This document shows positions 34,028-46,095 of a stretch of DNA of 64,000 bases, one piece after another. Below the pieces are notes generated by a model, which searched no databases, was not told the DNA's origin, and saw only the letters and a program-made list of their open reading frames with translations. The stretch spans positions 159,020,920 through 159,084,919 of the forward strand of contig NC_039358.1 in the NCBI RefSeq assembly GCF_003573695.1, read 5' to 3'. Position 1 is the stretch's first letter. Each line of letters opens with the position of its first letter. Made by a program: the position numbers and the translations under genes. The stretch comes from Papaver somniferum (Eukaryota > Streptophyta > Magnoliopsida > Ranunculales > Papaveraceae).

Positions 34028-37000
34028 TGATCGTTGTCGTAGGCGTCAAAAATAATTACACTTTCTTACTGCTCAAAATATAAATATAGCAAGGGCAAGA
34101 AAGGATCGTTCCCACAGAGAGGACTTAGGTTGTCAATATGCTTCGGTTTCCTATAAATAACAATGGTTTTTTTTTTTTGATTTTATGTAAAGGAAATTAA
34201 ACTAAAAGCAAACAAAGTAAAGCAAACACGCAAATCAAGAAATAAAGATATTGGTTAGGAATTCGTTTTTATTCACTACCATGTTTTCGACACAATAACT
34301 AGAATTGATATTTTAATCTCAACTTTTATCAAAGGCCCTAGAATACCTTGATCGCAAGAATATCCCGCAAATCTCCTCTTGTCATCAAAAAAAACACATT
34401 AAAAAATGCGAATATGAATTCTACAGAGAACAACCTAACGTGTAAAAGCACTAATCAAGTTTAATTCCCTAGATGCATTAAGTTCTATGAAATCAGGCCA
34501 ATCAAAGCAATCGAACGTGTAAAAGCACTAATCCGATTTAACAAAGGTTATGAACCACTTGTGATTACTAGGATGTATCACTACAAGCAATATTCACAAT
34601 TATGCCACTTGTAATCAAGAATTTATCACTTTTGCGTATAATAAATCCTAATCTAGCAATAGAGATGAACACAACCTCAACCGATTCGCGACTCGATCAA
34701 ACAAGCATTCAAACCATGTAACAATATAAATAGTGAATCATAAACGATAAAACATGGAGACAAAACTAATTTATTGAACAAAAACTCATGTTTGGAAATC
34801 CAACTAATCCATAACCAATGATAAGATTAACTACTCATGTTAATGGAGTTCATAACAAGAATAAAGAGAAAACTCATGTTTCTAAACCCTAGAACAAAAG
34901 TAGAAGAAGAGATAAGATTTAAGATATTCAGATCCTCCTTAAAAGTCTAAAAGAGATTTCTTTTTATAGTGTTTCCACTCCCTGGACTAGGTCGCGTCCC
35001 CTTGCTGCATCCATCTAAGACCAATTTAGTTTCCACGCCAGGGCAAGCCTAATTCGCAGCTCAGGCCATCGCAATTCAGGCCCAATAACATGATATGGAT
35101 GTCATTTCCGCGGGACTGACAAGAGAATTCGGCTTTCAGCCTTATCAAGCACACCCTATTACTTTCGGCAACACTCAGTCCCTGCATATCCAATTCCTAG
35201 TACCAAAACCCATCTGCTGAACAACAACTCCAGCTGCACTTTATCACCACAGACTGCATCAAACTATCAATACTGCAGCTGCAATCTCATTACCAGCAAA
35301 AGTATTCTCGCTGCTCAGTTCCACACAACAGCAGGTTCATCTCATCTCCATTACCAGCCTGAGCTGCTTCTTGCGCACCTAGCATTCATCTACACTGTCA
35401 AGCATTCATTCATCTCTGCCATAGTTCACATCACCACCACTTCCATTACCTGCAATTCCAGCTCAATTCAGTTTATAACATCCCTACATCAGACCAACAA
35501 CAACAATCAAACACTCCTATCCATCATTCATGTAACTCGATCACCTACAAGTCAGGTTCAATACCAGACTCAACTGCAGCTGCATAATTCCACCAGATTC
35601 TTTATGAGTTTGCAGTCACTAACTCCTTCCATCATACCCTTGGCAACAACCTTCAATTCAGCTGCAGATACACTCTTCACAACCAGCACCATTTCGCACT
35701 ACAGCTGCAATTCTACCAGAATTAGCCTTGCACATTCTAGGCAGCACGCCATTCCTCGCAGAACTCGCCATTGCATCAGTCCTGCCTTCTGATTCCACCA
35801 GTTTCATTTCCATCTTCTTTTATCATCACCAACATATCCATTGGCATCTCAACAACATAACCACTACCTTGTTCCTCTCAGCTCTCCCTGTAATTGACAT
35901 CACTACCACTGAACATACACACAACTGCAGCTTCACCAGTCATCACTTCCCTCCAACCTGCTACTGCATATCTTCAACAGCACCAGAGCCATCACCTGCA
36001 ATGTCAGTATAGCATCACATCCCTTATGATGAACAACAAACCAACACCTTCTTGTATTCCATCTGCAGTTCAATACCAGCACCAGCAACTGCCTTCTGTA
36101 GCTTTCATAACCACCTAACTCAGGCCACAGCTATCTCCTGCAATTCATTCATCTCAGCAGCAGCAATAACATCTGCAACTTCAGTTCAATCCCTGCAACC
36201 CATTAGACCTCATCCGCCATCCATCCAATTTTTACTCAGTTCGAACCCCATCTCAATAAACAATCTAGTTCTTCTCGGTTCAGTTTCTGAAATCGTCAAA
36301 ACTCTTTTTTTCAATTCCTCTTCTCGGTTCAATTGCAGATACAGAACCGTCTCAACGCTTGAAAATCACAATCTCAGATCGAACCTAGACTCCATTTCTT
36401 CTTCACATATCAACCACAGATTCATCTTGACCATTCACAGACTCGACCCAATTTCAATCTTCTTGTTGTCTCTTCGAACTCAAGAAGAAACCCATTTTAT
36501 CTGAACTCGAACCCTAACTTCTAATTCTTGAATCACCCCAATCGATACTTCAGTGAATAATCACAGAAACCCATCGATTTCATCATCTTCAATTCTTCAT
36601 CTCTGTCTCACTTCCAATTCAGAACCAGCTTCATCTTTTCAATCTCAGTAACTCTTGTTTATTCCTTTTCTCTAGATTCATCTCTCGAATTTCAGATGGA
36701 AATCGGCTCAGATCTGCGCCTCTAACTCTCACTGAATTTCTCAACTGCGACACCATGAAAATGCAGCCGACAAATGATTGGGAGAAAGACTATTCTCCCA
36801 GTTTTAGGTTTAGGTAATGATGAGGATTCATATTGGCACTCCACGTTATGGGATAAGGGCCACCTGTTGATAAATAGCCTGCCGGATCTAGAAAACTGAA
36901 AGACTAATTCTTTGTTCAACTCAACTTCCAGTTATGAAGAACCGACTCATCACCTCCTTCCCGCGTAACCTTAGTTGGCTCCAAGTATCACTCGCCTGTG

Positions 37001-37175
37001 AATTAGCCTTTCTGCGCTTTATGCTCCAAATGAACATTTTCTCCTTCTTTTGTTCATAATGACTCCATTGCACCTAATAAACTCAAAAGCAAACATAAGA
37101 TACATAATTTACAAGAAAACTCGCAAAGAAAGCATAAATACTAGATATAAAATTAGGTGTTTTAGACACCTATCA
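34028..37175 (-). repeat. 3' LTR of the Athila-like element
   Basis: Plus-strand ends TGATCGTTGTCG and CACCTATCA. The inner side touches the purine tract; the outer side touches CAAAATT and the inverted leader. Long CTGCA-rich, G-poor middle. Open frames at 35604-36504 recur in the other LTR only because the LTRs are copies. Confidence 0.92.
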
Positions 37176-37190
37176 AATTCCCCCACACTT
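37176..37190 (-). other. Polypurine tract of the Athila-like element
   Basis: AAGTGTGGGGGAATT on the minus strand abuts the TG of the 3' LTR. Confidence 0.8.
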
Positions 37191-39298
37191 AGACTTTGCT
37201 AGTCCTCAAGCAAATCAAACAAAAAAATTCCAAAACATACATACAACTCCATGTCGTCGAGGCTACGGTCACACTTTGCATGTATAACAAGCCTTTGAAC
37301 CCCTAGGTGCTCCTAGTGGACGAGTTATAGTCTCGTGAGGGATTATTAGAGATATACCCACAAAACCTACCAACTTACAAGTTTTCCGAAATGATAGCAT
37401 CCAACGCGCTAAGAAGATATAAAGATTATGCACATTAGTCATAAGAAGTTAGACACATAAATGAACACAATCTCATCCTTAAAAGTTGAGAGAGAAATAA
37501 CCATCCCTTATCGAAAGAAATTCGGGTTCGGAGTGATCGAAAATCTCGACTCTGCCTCACAAGAAAGGGTTTTATGAAGTTGCTCTCAATAATAAACAGC
37601 TTTTTATGGGTCACACATGTGTCCAGATAGGAATGAAGAGAAAACCCTGAGACACGTTGAATGGTAGGAAGGCAAAACCCTCCGAATTTTTTTTGAAAAC
37701 CCACATCTCTTATCATTTTGAAAACCCATTTTTCTGACGATCTCTAAGAAAGGAAATCAACCACTTAACGAAGGTGGGAATATGCTTACTTACCTCGTTA
37801 TCCGTTCGACGTGCAGTTAGCACCACTCTCACAACATCCATAGAAACGTCTTCCGGTCTTCAATCCTTATCTTCATCTTCGTCTTCGGTCTTCAACTCTT
37901 GATGATGAAATCTTGAACTTCGTAGAATCTTGACAATGTGATTCTTTCCTCTAATTCCTTGTTGCTTGAAACTTCATTGTGGATATTCCTTCTTTCCATT
38001 GGTTTTATTGAATGAATACAAAACCAAAATATGATACAACAAATTTTTCTTGTCTCTCTTCTTTTCTTTTCTTTTCTTTTGTTTTTTTTTCCTTTTTTTT
38101 CCTTTTTTTTTTAAATTGAGACAAAAAAAACTAAAACAAACACAAATGAAAACAAAACAAAACCAAATAATAAAACTAATAATGAACCTAACAAATTTTT
38201 CTTTTCTCTTTTTTTTTTCAATCTTTTTTCTTTTTTTTTTTTTTTTTCCTTTTTTTTTTTCCTTTTTTTTTTTGCTTTATGAGACAAGAGAAATAAACAC
38301 AAACTGAAAATAAAAATGCAAATGCAAGTACAAAGGCGATGGTGTAAGTACTTTACCGCTCGATTCTTCACAACGTGTATGTCTCGATATCTTAAACTTC
38401 TTGAACTCATCTTGATAATCTTCACTCTTGTACAATAGTCTTCAACTTGTAAAAATTCTGATCCTTGTCTTGTTGCTATACTTGAATATGAAATCTGCTC
38501 ATTTCTGTACCGTTGCTTGTAAACCTTAAACGTCTTCAACTTTCCTTCGAATTTGTGATGCTCCTCTTGTTGATGATGATGGTGTTTCTATGGACTTTTT
38601 GGTGTAGAGAGAGATAAAGTGGATGGTGCTAACTGCGAACAAGATTACAAGTGATATGTAAGTTAGCAATTCGATGTCACCATCATGATTGATAAAATAG
38701 CACTCAAGAGATCAAAATAGTGTTTCTATTGGTGGGAAATTGGGTAGCTCACCATTCTACCCGGAGTTTACGTACGGTGACACACACTCTAAAAGCACAT
38801 ATTTAGACAGGTACAAAGAATTGAAGGTCGGTGCCTCACATTATGTAACATGGGTAGTCTCCACTATAGGGGACCACAACTCTAATACTGAATTCAGTCT
38901 GCACCTAATTTTCCACTGGGATGGTTAAATCCAACTTTAACTCTCATACAAGTAAGAAACCCGATCATGTTCTCTGTCATTTCTAAGTTCAGTCACTCTT
39001 GTGAGAATCTCGATGTAATCTTAGCGACATGTATACTATGTGACTCTAAACTAACTACAAGTTGGAGTTTTTTATTCACTATTTTACAAAAAAGTTGAAA
39101 TTTTTACAATGCAAATGCTTAACCACTCCCCCACACTTAAACTTTACATTGTCCTCAATGTAAATTGAATCGTCCAAAGAAAGTCAAGGTGGGAAATTTC
39201 TCATAATGATATGCGATAAGAAATCAGAAAAAGTAAATGCAAGACAAGAAAAAGATAAAAACAAAACAAGAATATAAAAATAAGACAAGAAATACTCA
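37191..39298. other. Non-coding interior of the Athila-like element with T-rich tract
   Basis: No coding region. From 38043 to 38290 the plus strand is almost only T with short TTTTC steps, and about 100 bp in the middle are A-rich. The region separates the gag-like frames from the 3' end where pol would be expected. Confidence 0.7.
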
Positions 39299-39303
39299 TC
39301 ATA

Positions 39304-39317
39304 TGGGTTGCCTCCCA
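39304..39317 (-). other. Conserved GGGAGGCAACCCA motif
   Basis: On the minus strand TGGGAGGCAACCCA, preceded by AAGCGCTAAA. The same core is widespread downstream of coding regions in several plant gypsy families as I recall; its role is unknown. Confidence 0.5.
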
Positions 39318-39365
39318 TTTAGCGCTTGGTATAAAGTCGTCAGCCCGGCTATAACCTTGCAAGAT

Positions 39366-40604
39366 TCATTCCCCATAAACCAACAATATGAAAAGTTGGG
39401 GATCCTTCCACGTAACCTGTTTTGCAAACACTAGCTTCACACAAATATCAGTTTCATAAAACATAAACGAAGCTATTAACCGATAGAAGTTTCCCCCACA
39501 CTTATTATTTTCTACACTTGGAAGTGTATAAAGAACATAAAAATCAGGAACTTCTATGGTTTCTTTTTTGCAAACATCCATAGTATGAGAATCAAATGTT
39601 TCTAATGGCGGAAATCGAGAAACAAAGTCGTTCAACAATATTCTCGAAGCACATACATTCATACCAATAAGAGGTAAAGAAGAAGAAACAATATGCAAAG
39701 GGTTAGACAAACCTTTCACAATATCTTGTAGATCGGAATCCTTTTCATCCTTGAAAAAATCAAGTGAATTATTTACCTCTTGTATATCATGGTCCTTTAT
39801 CAAACCTTGCAACCATTCTTCATCAGCTTCTGTCTTAACTAAAGTTTCGACATAAACATCATCGTTACAATCATTTGCAAGCTCAATTGGGTCTTCCATA
39901 ATATTGGTCATATCGGTTTCATTCTCGACACACTCCTCTTTGTTGTAAGGCACATACTCTTTTGCGGCTCCAAATTTCGCTATAAGGAACTTTTTTAGAA
40001 GACTCAAAAATGCATCATCCTCAAGCTCCACCCTTTGAATAGGCTCTTGATCATTATTAAGATCAATGCTTGAGTAATCTACACAAGTGTCAACATATTC
40101 CTCTTCGTCTTCATTTTGATCCCAAAAATATTCCGCTGTACACCTTTGGGAAATGTCACCATGAGTTGATTCAAACGATATATCTTCATAATCATCATCA
40201 GTTTCATAGTTAACATGAGATTGGTTCTCGCTGAATTTAGTGTTGCTAATCTTAATCTCATCCTTTTGAATAGGTGAATGATCATTATTAAGATTAACAG
40301 TTGAGGTAGCTACACAATTATCAATGAAAGGCCCCAAAGGTTGGCCCTTTTCAACATTAGCATCAATCAAATATTCATCACAAACCATAGGCACATTAGA
40401 GTAGTTATTGTTTTTAAAGCAAAGTTTTTCCTCATACCTTTCTTCTTTGATTTGATTAATACCTCTTTGTAAGTTAGCAATACCTTCACGAAGTTCTTGG
40501 AGTTGCTCTTCTGTAGCCTCTTTATCTTTTTGGAACTCTTGTTGTACAAAGTTGGAAACTTTGTCTAGAAAGTCAGTGTTACCGAGCATAAGAATCCTCC
40601 CCAT
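39366..40604 (-). CDS. Gag-like coiled-coil protein of the Athila-like element (412 aa)
   Basis: One open frame starting MGRILMLGNTDF. The first ~70 residues are a predicted coiled coil (QQEFQKDKEATEEQLQELRE), followed by a long acidic, asparagine-rich region and a C-terminal part with PPLETFDSHT and FRLIASFMFYETD-like hydrophobic blocks. I do not recognise a defined domain, zinc knuckle or catalytic motif. It lies where gag would be expected, after the PBS and the Q/Y-rich frame. It may be a derived gag or an accessory protein kept by a non-autonomous family; that it is a long intact frame suggests use or recent origin. Confidence 0.55.
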   Translation of the reverse strand: MGRILMLGNTDFLDKVSNFVQQEFQKDKEATEEQLQELREGIANLQRGINQIKEERYEEKLCFKNNNYSNVPMVCDEYLIDANVEKGQPLGPFIDNCVATSTVNLNNDHSPIQKDEIKISNTKFSENQSHVNYETDDDYEDISFESTHGDISQRCTAEYFWDQNEDEEEYVDTCVDYSSIDLNNDQEPIQRVELEDDAFLSLLKKFLIAKFGAAKEYVPYNKEECVENETDMTNIMEDPIELANDCNDDVYVETLVKTEADEEWLQGLIKDHDIQEVNNSLDFFKDEKDSDLQDIVKGLSNPLHIVSSSLPLIGMNVCASRILLNDFVSRFPPLETFDSHTMDVCKKETIEVPDFYVLYTLPSVENNKCGGNFYRLIASFMFYETDICVKLVFAKQVTWKDPQLFILLVYGE

Positions 40605-40798
40605 CCTTGTAGTTGTTCACACACATACCCGCCATAAGGTTGTTGAGGAAAACCATAAGGATCCATGGAATATTGGTCATAACCAATGAATTGGTTTTGA
40701 TTATACCCCTGAAATTGTTGGAAGTTGTCATGTTGTTGAGATTGTTGGAAACCGTATCCATTGTTCCAATATGCTCCATCCATGAGAAATAAGTACAT
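40565..40798 (-). CDS. Short Q/G/Y-rich open frame next to the PBS of the Athila-like element (77 aa)
   Basis: Reads MDGAYWNNGYGFQQSQQH and further NQNQFIGYDQYSMDPYGFPQ, a low-complexity prion-like stretch rich in Q, Y, N and G. It overlaps the start of the 412-residue frame by 40 bases in another frame. The internal ATG at 40783 may be the true start. It could be the first exon or first part of a gag split by a frameshift. Confidence 0.45.
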   Translation of the reverse strand: MYLFLMDGAYWNNGYGFQQSQQHDNFQQFQGYNQNQFIGYDQYSMDPYGFPQQPYGGYVCEQLQGWGGFLCSVTLTF

Positions 40799-40892
40799 GA
40801 AACACGATTCTCAAAACAAGGTTAAAAATCAGAAAATAAAACAAAACTAAAAACAAGAAAATAAGAAACCAAAAACAAGTGACAAACGCTGC

Positions 40893-40911
40893 CTCCCCGG
40901 CAGCGGCGCCA
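40893..40911 (-). other. Primer binding site of the Athila-like element (tRNA-Asp type)
   Basis: TGGCGCCGCTGCCGGGGAG on the minus strand, five bases from the LTR. It contains a short inverted repeat (GCTGCC and GGCAGC around the PBS). Confidence 0.8.
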
Positions 40912-40916
40912 AAATT

Positions 40917-43900
40917 TGATCGCTGTCGTAGACGTCAAAAATAATTACACTTTCTTACTGCTCAAAATATAAATATAGCAAGGGCAAGAAAGGATCGTTC
41001 CCACAGAGAGGACTTAGGTTGTCAATATGCTTCGGTTTCCTATAAATAACAATAGGGTTTTTTTTCTTCTGATTTTATGTAAAGGAAATTAAACTAAAAT
41101 CAAACAAAGTAAAGCAAGCACGCAAATCAAGAAATAAAGATATTGGTCAGGGATTCGTTTTCATTCACTAACATGTTTTCGACACAATAACTATAATTGA
41201 TATTTTAATCTCAACTTTTATCAAAGGCCCTAGGATACCTTGATCGCATGAATATCCCGCAAATCTCCTCTTGTCATCAACAAACACATTAAAAGATGTG
41301 AATATGAATTCTACCTAAGAGAACAACCTAACGTGTAAAAGCATTAATCAAGTTTAATTCCCTAGATGCATTAAGTTCTGTGAAATCAGGCCAATCAAAG
41401 CAATCGAACGTGTAAAAGCACTAATCCGATTTAACAAAGGTTATGAACCACTTGTGACTACTAGGATGTATCACTACAAGCAATATTCACAATCATGCTA
41501 CTTGTAATCAGGAATTTATCACTTTTGCATATAATAAATCATAATCTAGCAATAGAGATGAACACAACCTCAACTGATTCGCGACTCGATCAAACAAGCA
41601 TTCAAATCATGTAACAATATAAATAGTGAATCATAAACGATAAAGCATGGAGACAAAACTAATTTATTGAACAAAAACTCATGTTTGGAAATCCAACTAA
41701 TCCATAACCAATGATAAGATTACTACTCATGTTAATGGAGTTCATAACAAGAATAAAGAGAAAACTCATGTTTCTAAACCCTAGAACAAAAGTAGAAGAA
41801 GAGATAAGATTTAAGATATTCAGATCCTCCTTAAAAGTCTAAAAGAGATTTCTTTTTATAGTGTTTCCACTCCCTGGACTAGGTCGCGTCCCCTTGCTGC
41901 ATCCATCTAAGACCAATTTAGTTTCCACGCCAGAGCAAGCCCAATTCGCAGCTCAGGCCATCGCAATTAAGGCACAATAACATGATATGGTTGTCATTTC
42001 CGCGGGACTGACAAGAGAATTCGGCTTTCAGCCTTATCAAGCACACCCCATTACTTCCGGCAACACTCAGTCCCTGCATATCCAATTCCCCGTACCAAAA
42101 CCCATCTGCTGAACAACAACTCCAACTGCACTTTATCACCACAGACTACATCAAACTATCAATACTGCAGCTGCAATCTCATTACCAGCAAAAGTATTCT
42201 CGCTGCTCATTTCCATACAACAGCAGGTCCATCTCATCTCCATTACCAGCCTGAGCTAGTGAGCTACTTCTTGCGCACCTAGCATTCATCTACACTGTCG
42301 AGCATTCATTCATCTCTGCCATAGTTCACATCACCACCACTTCCATTACCTGCAATTCCAGCTCAATTCAGCTTATAACATCCCTACATCAGACCAACAA
42401 CAACAATCAAACACTCCTATCCATCAGTCCTGTAACTCGACCACCTACAAGTCAGGTTTAATACCAGACTCAACTGCAGCTGCATAATTCCACCAGATTC
42501 TTTATGAGTTTGCAATCACCAACTCCTTCCATCATACCCTTGGAAGCAACCTTCAATTCAGCTGCAGATACACACTTCACAACCAGCACTATTTCGCACT
42601 GCATCTGCAATTCTACCAGAACTAGCCTTGCACATTCTAGGCAGCACGCCATTCCTCGCAGAAGTCGTTATTGCATCAGTCCTGCCTTCTGGTTCCACCA
42701 GTTCCATTTTCATCTTCTTTTATCATCACCGACATATCCATTGGCATCTCAACAACATCACCACTACCTTGTTCCTCTCAGCTCTCCCTGTAATTGACAT
42801 CACTACCACTGAACATACACACAACTGCAGCTTCACCAGTCATCACTTCCCTCCAACCTGCTACTGCATATCTTCAACAGCACCAGAGCCATCACCTGCA
42901 ATGTCAGCATAGCATCACATCCCTTATGATGAACAACAAACCAACACCTTCTTGTATTTCATCTGCAGTTCAATACCAGCACCAGCAACTGCCTTCTGTA
43001 GCTTTCATAATCACCTAACTCAGGCCACAGCTATCTCCTGCAATTCATTCATCTCAGCAGCAGCAATAACATCTGCAACTTCAGTTCAATCCCTGCAACC
43101 CATTAGACCTCATCCTCCATCCATCCGATTTTTACTCAGTTCGAACCCCATCTCAATAAACAATCTAGTTCTTCGCGATTCAGTTTCTGAAATCGTCAAA
43201 ACCCTTTTTTTCAATTCCTCTTCTCGGTTCAATTGCAGATACAGAACCGTCTCAACCCTTGAAAATCACAATCTCAGATCGAACCCAGACTCCATTTCTT
43301 CTTCACATATCAACCACAGATTCATCTTGACCATTCACAGACTCGACCCAATTTCAATCTTCTTGTTGTCTCTTCGAACTCAAGAAGAAACCCATTTTAT
43401 CTGAACTCGAACCCTAACTTCTAATTCCTGAATCACCCCAATCGATACTTCAGTGAATAATCACAGAAACCCATCGATTTCATCATCTTCAATTCTTCAT
43501 CTCTGTCTCAATTCCAATTCAGAACCAGCTTCATCTTTTCAATCTCAGTAACTCTTATTTATTCCTCTTCTCTAGATTTATCTCTCGAATTTCAGATGGA
43601 AATCGGCTCAGATATGTGCCTCTAACTCTCACTGAGTTTCTCAACTGCGACTCTATGAAAATGCAGCCGACAAATGATTGTGAGAAAGACTATTCTCTCA
43701 GTTTTAGGTTTAGGTAATGATGAGGATTCATATTGGCACTCCATGTTATGGGATAAGGGCCACCTGTTGATAAATAGCATGTCGGATCTAGAAAACCGAC
43801 AGACTAATTATTTGTTCAACTCAACTGCCAGTTATGAAGAACCGACTCATCACCTCCTTCCCGCGTAACCTTATTTGGCTCCAAGTATCACTCGCCTGTG

Positions 43901-44075
43901 AATCAGCCTTTCTGCGCTTTATGCTCCGAATGGACGTTTTCTCCTTCTTTTGTTCATAATGACTCCATTGCACCTAATAAACTCAAAAGCAAACATAAAA
44001 TACATAATTTACAAGAAAACTCGCAAAGAAAACATAAATACTAGACTTAAAATTAGGTGTTTTAGACACCTATCA
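40917..44075 (-). repeat. 5' LTR of the Athila-like element
   Basis: Matches 34028-37175 throughout, with TG...CA ends. Slightly longer (3159 against 3148 bp). Confidence 0.93.
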
Positions 44076-44180
44076 TCCGGTATAGGGTACCTGTCCATCT
44101 CATAACCCAGCATTTTCACCATTTTAATCGAAATCGGATTTTGTTCACAACCACCATCAATAATAAAGTCACCGGTTGTG
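44076..44180. repeat. Right copy of the ~104-bp direct repeat
   Basis: Starts TCCGGTATAGGGTACC directly after the LTR end and follows the left copy to ...GGTTGTG. Beyond it the sequence differs from the left side, so the host protease fragment is not simply continued. Confidence 0.88.
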
Positions 44181-44720
44181 TTTTCCACTTTGCATCGGCT
44201 TTGAAAAAAAACTGATTATGTCTCTGCATTATTCATACATATAAACAAAGTTTCTCGACTAGGTACTGATTGGTTTTGGGAAGGTTTGAAAGCTAAGTGG
44301 AACTTTATAAATGAGTAGGTGGATTTCAAGAGATTTTATAAATTAATGGGTTGGGATTATATCAGTCCAAGTTTGATTTGAACTCGAGAGTCCGAGATAA
44401 ACGAACTCTTCTGCAACGCGAATCAAAAATTGGAGTTTTCTTTCAGAATAAAAATTCAAAACTAGGGTATTCGAACGATGCACAAATCCAATAGTATGAG
44501 AGTATTTCTGAAACATCAATATAGTAGTAGTAAACACTTATCATCCCGATGATAAAAGTGCTTGACGAAGCAATATACCCAAACTGGAATACGCAACTTG
44601 ATAAGGAAACGATTTTTTTTTGTGTGTGTGTATTTTTTTTCTTTTGATAGAAACCAAGAGATCACAAAAATCTTTGAATGATTCTTTTAGGCGGCCTAAC
44701 AGACGAACAACGCAGGAAAA
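44181..44720. other. Interior remnant of a truncated LTR element, non-coding
   Basis: Lies on the interior side of the PBS at 44721-44735. No domain is visible; the coding part is gone. Confidence 0.45.
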
Positions 44721-44735
44721 CCTGCTCTGATACCA
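44721..44735 (-). other. Primer binding site of a further LTR element
   Basis: TGGTATCAGAGCAGG on the minus strand, two bases from a CA end of an LTR at 44738. Same PBS type as the copia elements but with a different LTR. Confidence 0.85.
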
Positions 44736-45908
44736 CCTGTTTGTGGGCGAAAACCGTTTCTGCTGATTTTGGTAAATTTGGGTGTGTAGATGAGAAACGA
44801 ATCTAAACCCTAAACAATGCACTGTACGGGAGTACTTTTGATTCGAGAGATCAATCTGTACAATCCTGGCCTAAACCAAGAAATGGTCGTTCCAGGCTTG
44901 CTTCGGTCACAAAGTGAAGGAGAAGGGTTGGTCGTAGGGAGGGAAGCAAAGAGAATGTTGAGACCAGAATAGTTGATTCTGAAGGTGTGGTTGCTTATGA
45001 CTCGTATCTGAAAGTAGAACTGGCTAGCAGAATGGAAAGCTACCAGGTGATTTCTAGATATTGTGTTATTGCCGACCAAAAACTTGTTGTTTGGTGAAAA
45101 TAGGTGAAGCCTATTTATACAAGTTATATTGAAACGTACCCTGGTCTCGTAGGAAGTGGAAACGATTGAGTGGTGGAAGAATAGAGTAGCGTGTAACCGT
45201 CAGACGTTATGCTTCCATGATGAGGGAAGTGAATTCGTGTAATCGTCAATCATTACGCTTCCATGATGAAGGAAATGAATTGTTTACACCGTTACTTTTC
45301 ACCACCACTAATTGTCCCACTTCATGACACTTTCTTGTAACGGGCGCATTGCACGCCGTACGTTGTAAACCGCCAGAACAATACCCTGATGAGTATCCCC
45401 CAGTTTGTGACATGTTTGATGTCTCGAGTGTTTTCGTGGAAAACGTGTAGCAGGTTGCCATGTGGCAAGTAAAAGTCAAGAGACTTTGCCATAGGAAAAT
45501 AACATGTGATGCTATTAGGCTTGCCTTGGCCGGCCGCCTAAAACTTGCCACAAGTCCGACAGTTTGGTGGCGAACTTGAATGGCTGAGACTGCATCTCAT
45601 GAAGAAGGGTAGTCGTTGATTATGGCTACCTTCTGTTGGCGTCTGGTAATGTCACAATTATGTTTTTTGTGTACTTCAGTAGCATCGCAGCATGACTGGC
45701 ATATCTCGTGCATGCCAGTGGCACGGTGGTGTAAGTGGCGCCTGGCGTTGCCATGGCCACTAGCTGGTTGCCTGGGACTCGCCGCAAGTCCGTCAGTTCA
45801 GTGGCGAACTTGGATGGTTAATATTGCATCTCATGAGGAAAGGTGGCCATTGATTATGGTCGCATCTTGTTGTATACCGGAGTGGCGCCATTGCGCATAG
45901 CGGCATGC

Positions 45909-46095
45909 CAGTGGCATAGCCGTGGCATGGCGGTATGCTAGTAGTCGTGGCATAGCGGCATGTCAGTGGCTTAGCCGTGGCATGGAGTCATGCTAGTAGC
46001 CGTGGCATAGCGGCATGCTAGTGGCGTAGCCGTGGCATGGCGGCATGCTAGTAGTCGTGGCATAGCGGCATGCCAGTGGCGTTGTGGCATGGCCA
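45909..46095. repeat. 55-bp tandem repeat (about 3.4 units)
   Basis: Units begin CAGTGGC(A/G)TAGCCGTGGC and contain GGCATGCTAGTAG(T/C)CGTGGC. Each unit looks like two related half-units of 25-30 bp built from GTGGCAT words. Confidence 0.85.

Larger units (their letters stand above)
34028..44075 (-). mobile_element. Non-autonomous Athila-like Ty3-gypsy element (two LTRs, no pol)
   Basis: Two LTRs of ~3.15 kb (34028-37175 and 40917-44075) enclose 3.74 kb. On the minus strand the 5' LTR is followed by a PBS matching tRNA-Asp type (TGGCGCCGCTGCCGGGGAG), two gag-like frames, a long non-coding T-rich region and a purine tract next to the 3' LTR. A tRNA-Asp-type PBS is typical of Athila elements. 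No protease, RT, RNase H or integrase was found, so it is a LARD-like derivative needing help in trans. The two LTRs look about 98% identical by eye, which means recent insertion. Confidence 0.88.

Noticed and set aside
35604..36504. Open frames repeated at the same place in both LTRs (also 42504-43404)
   Set aside because: They recur only because the LTRs are recent copies of each other; the composition bias explains the lack of stops.
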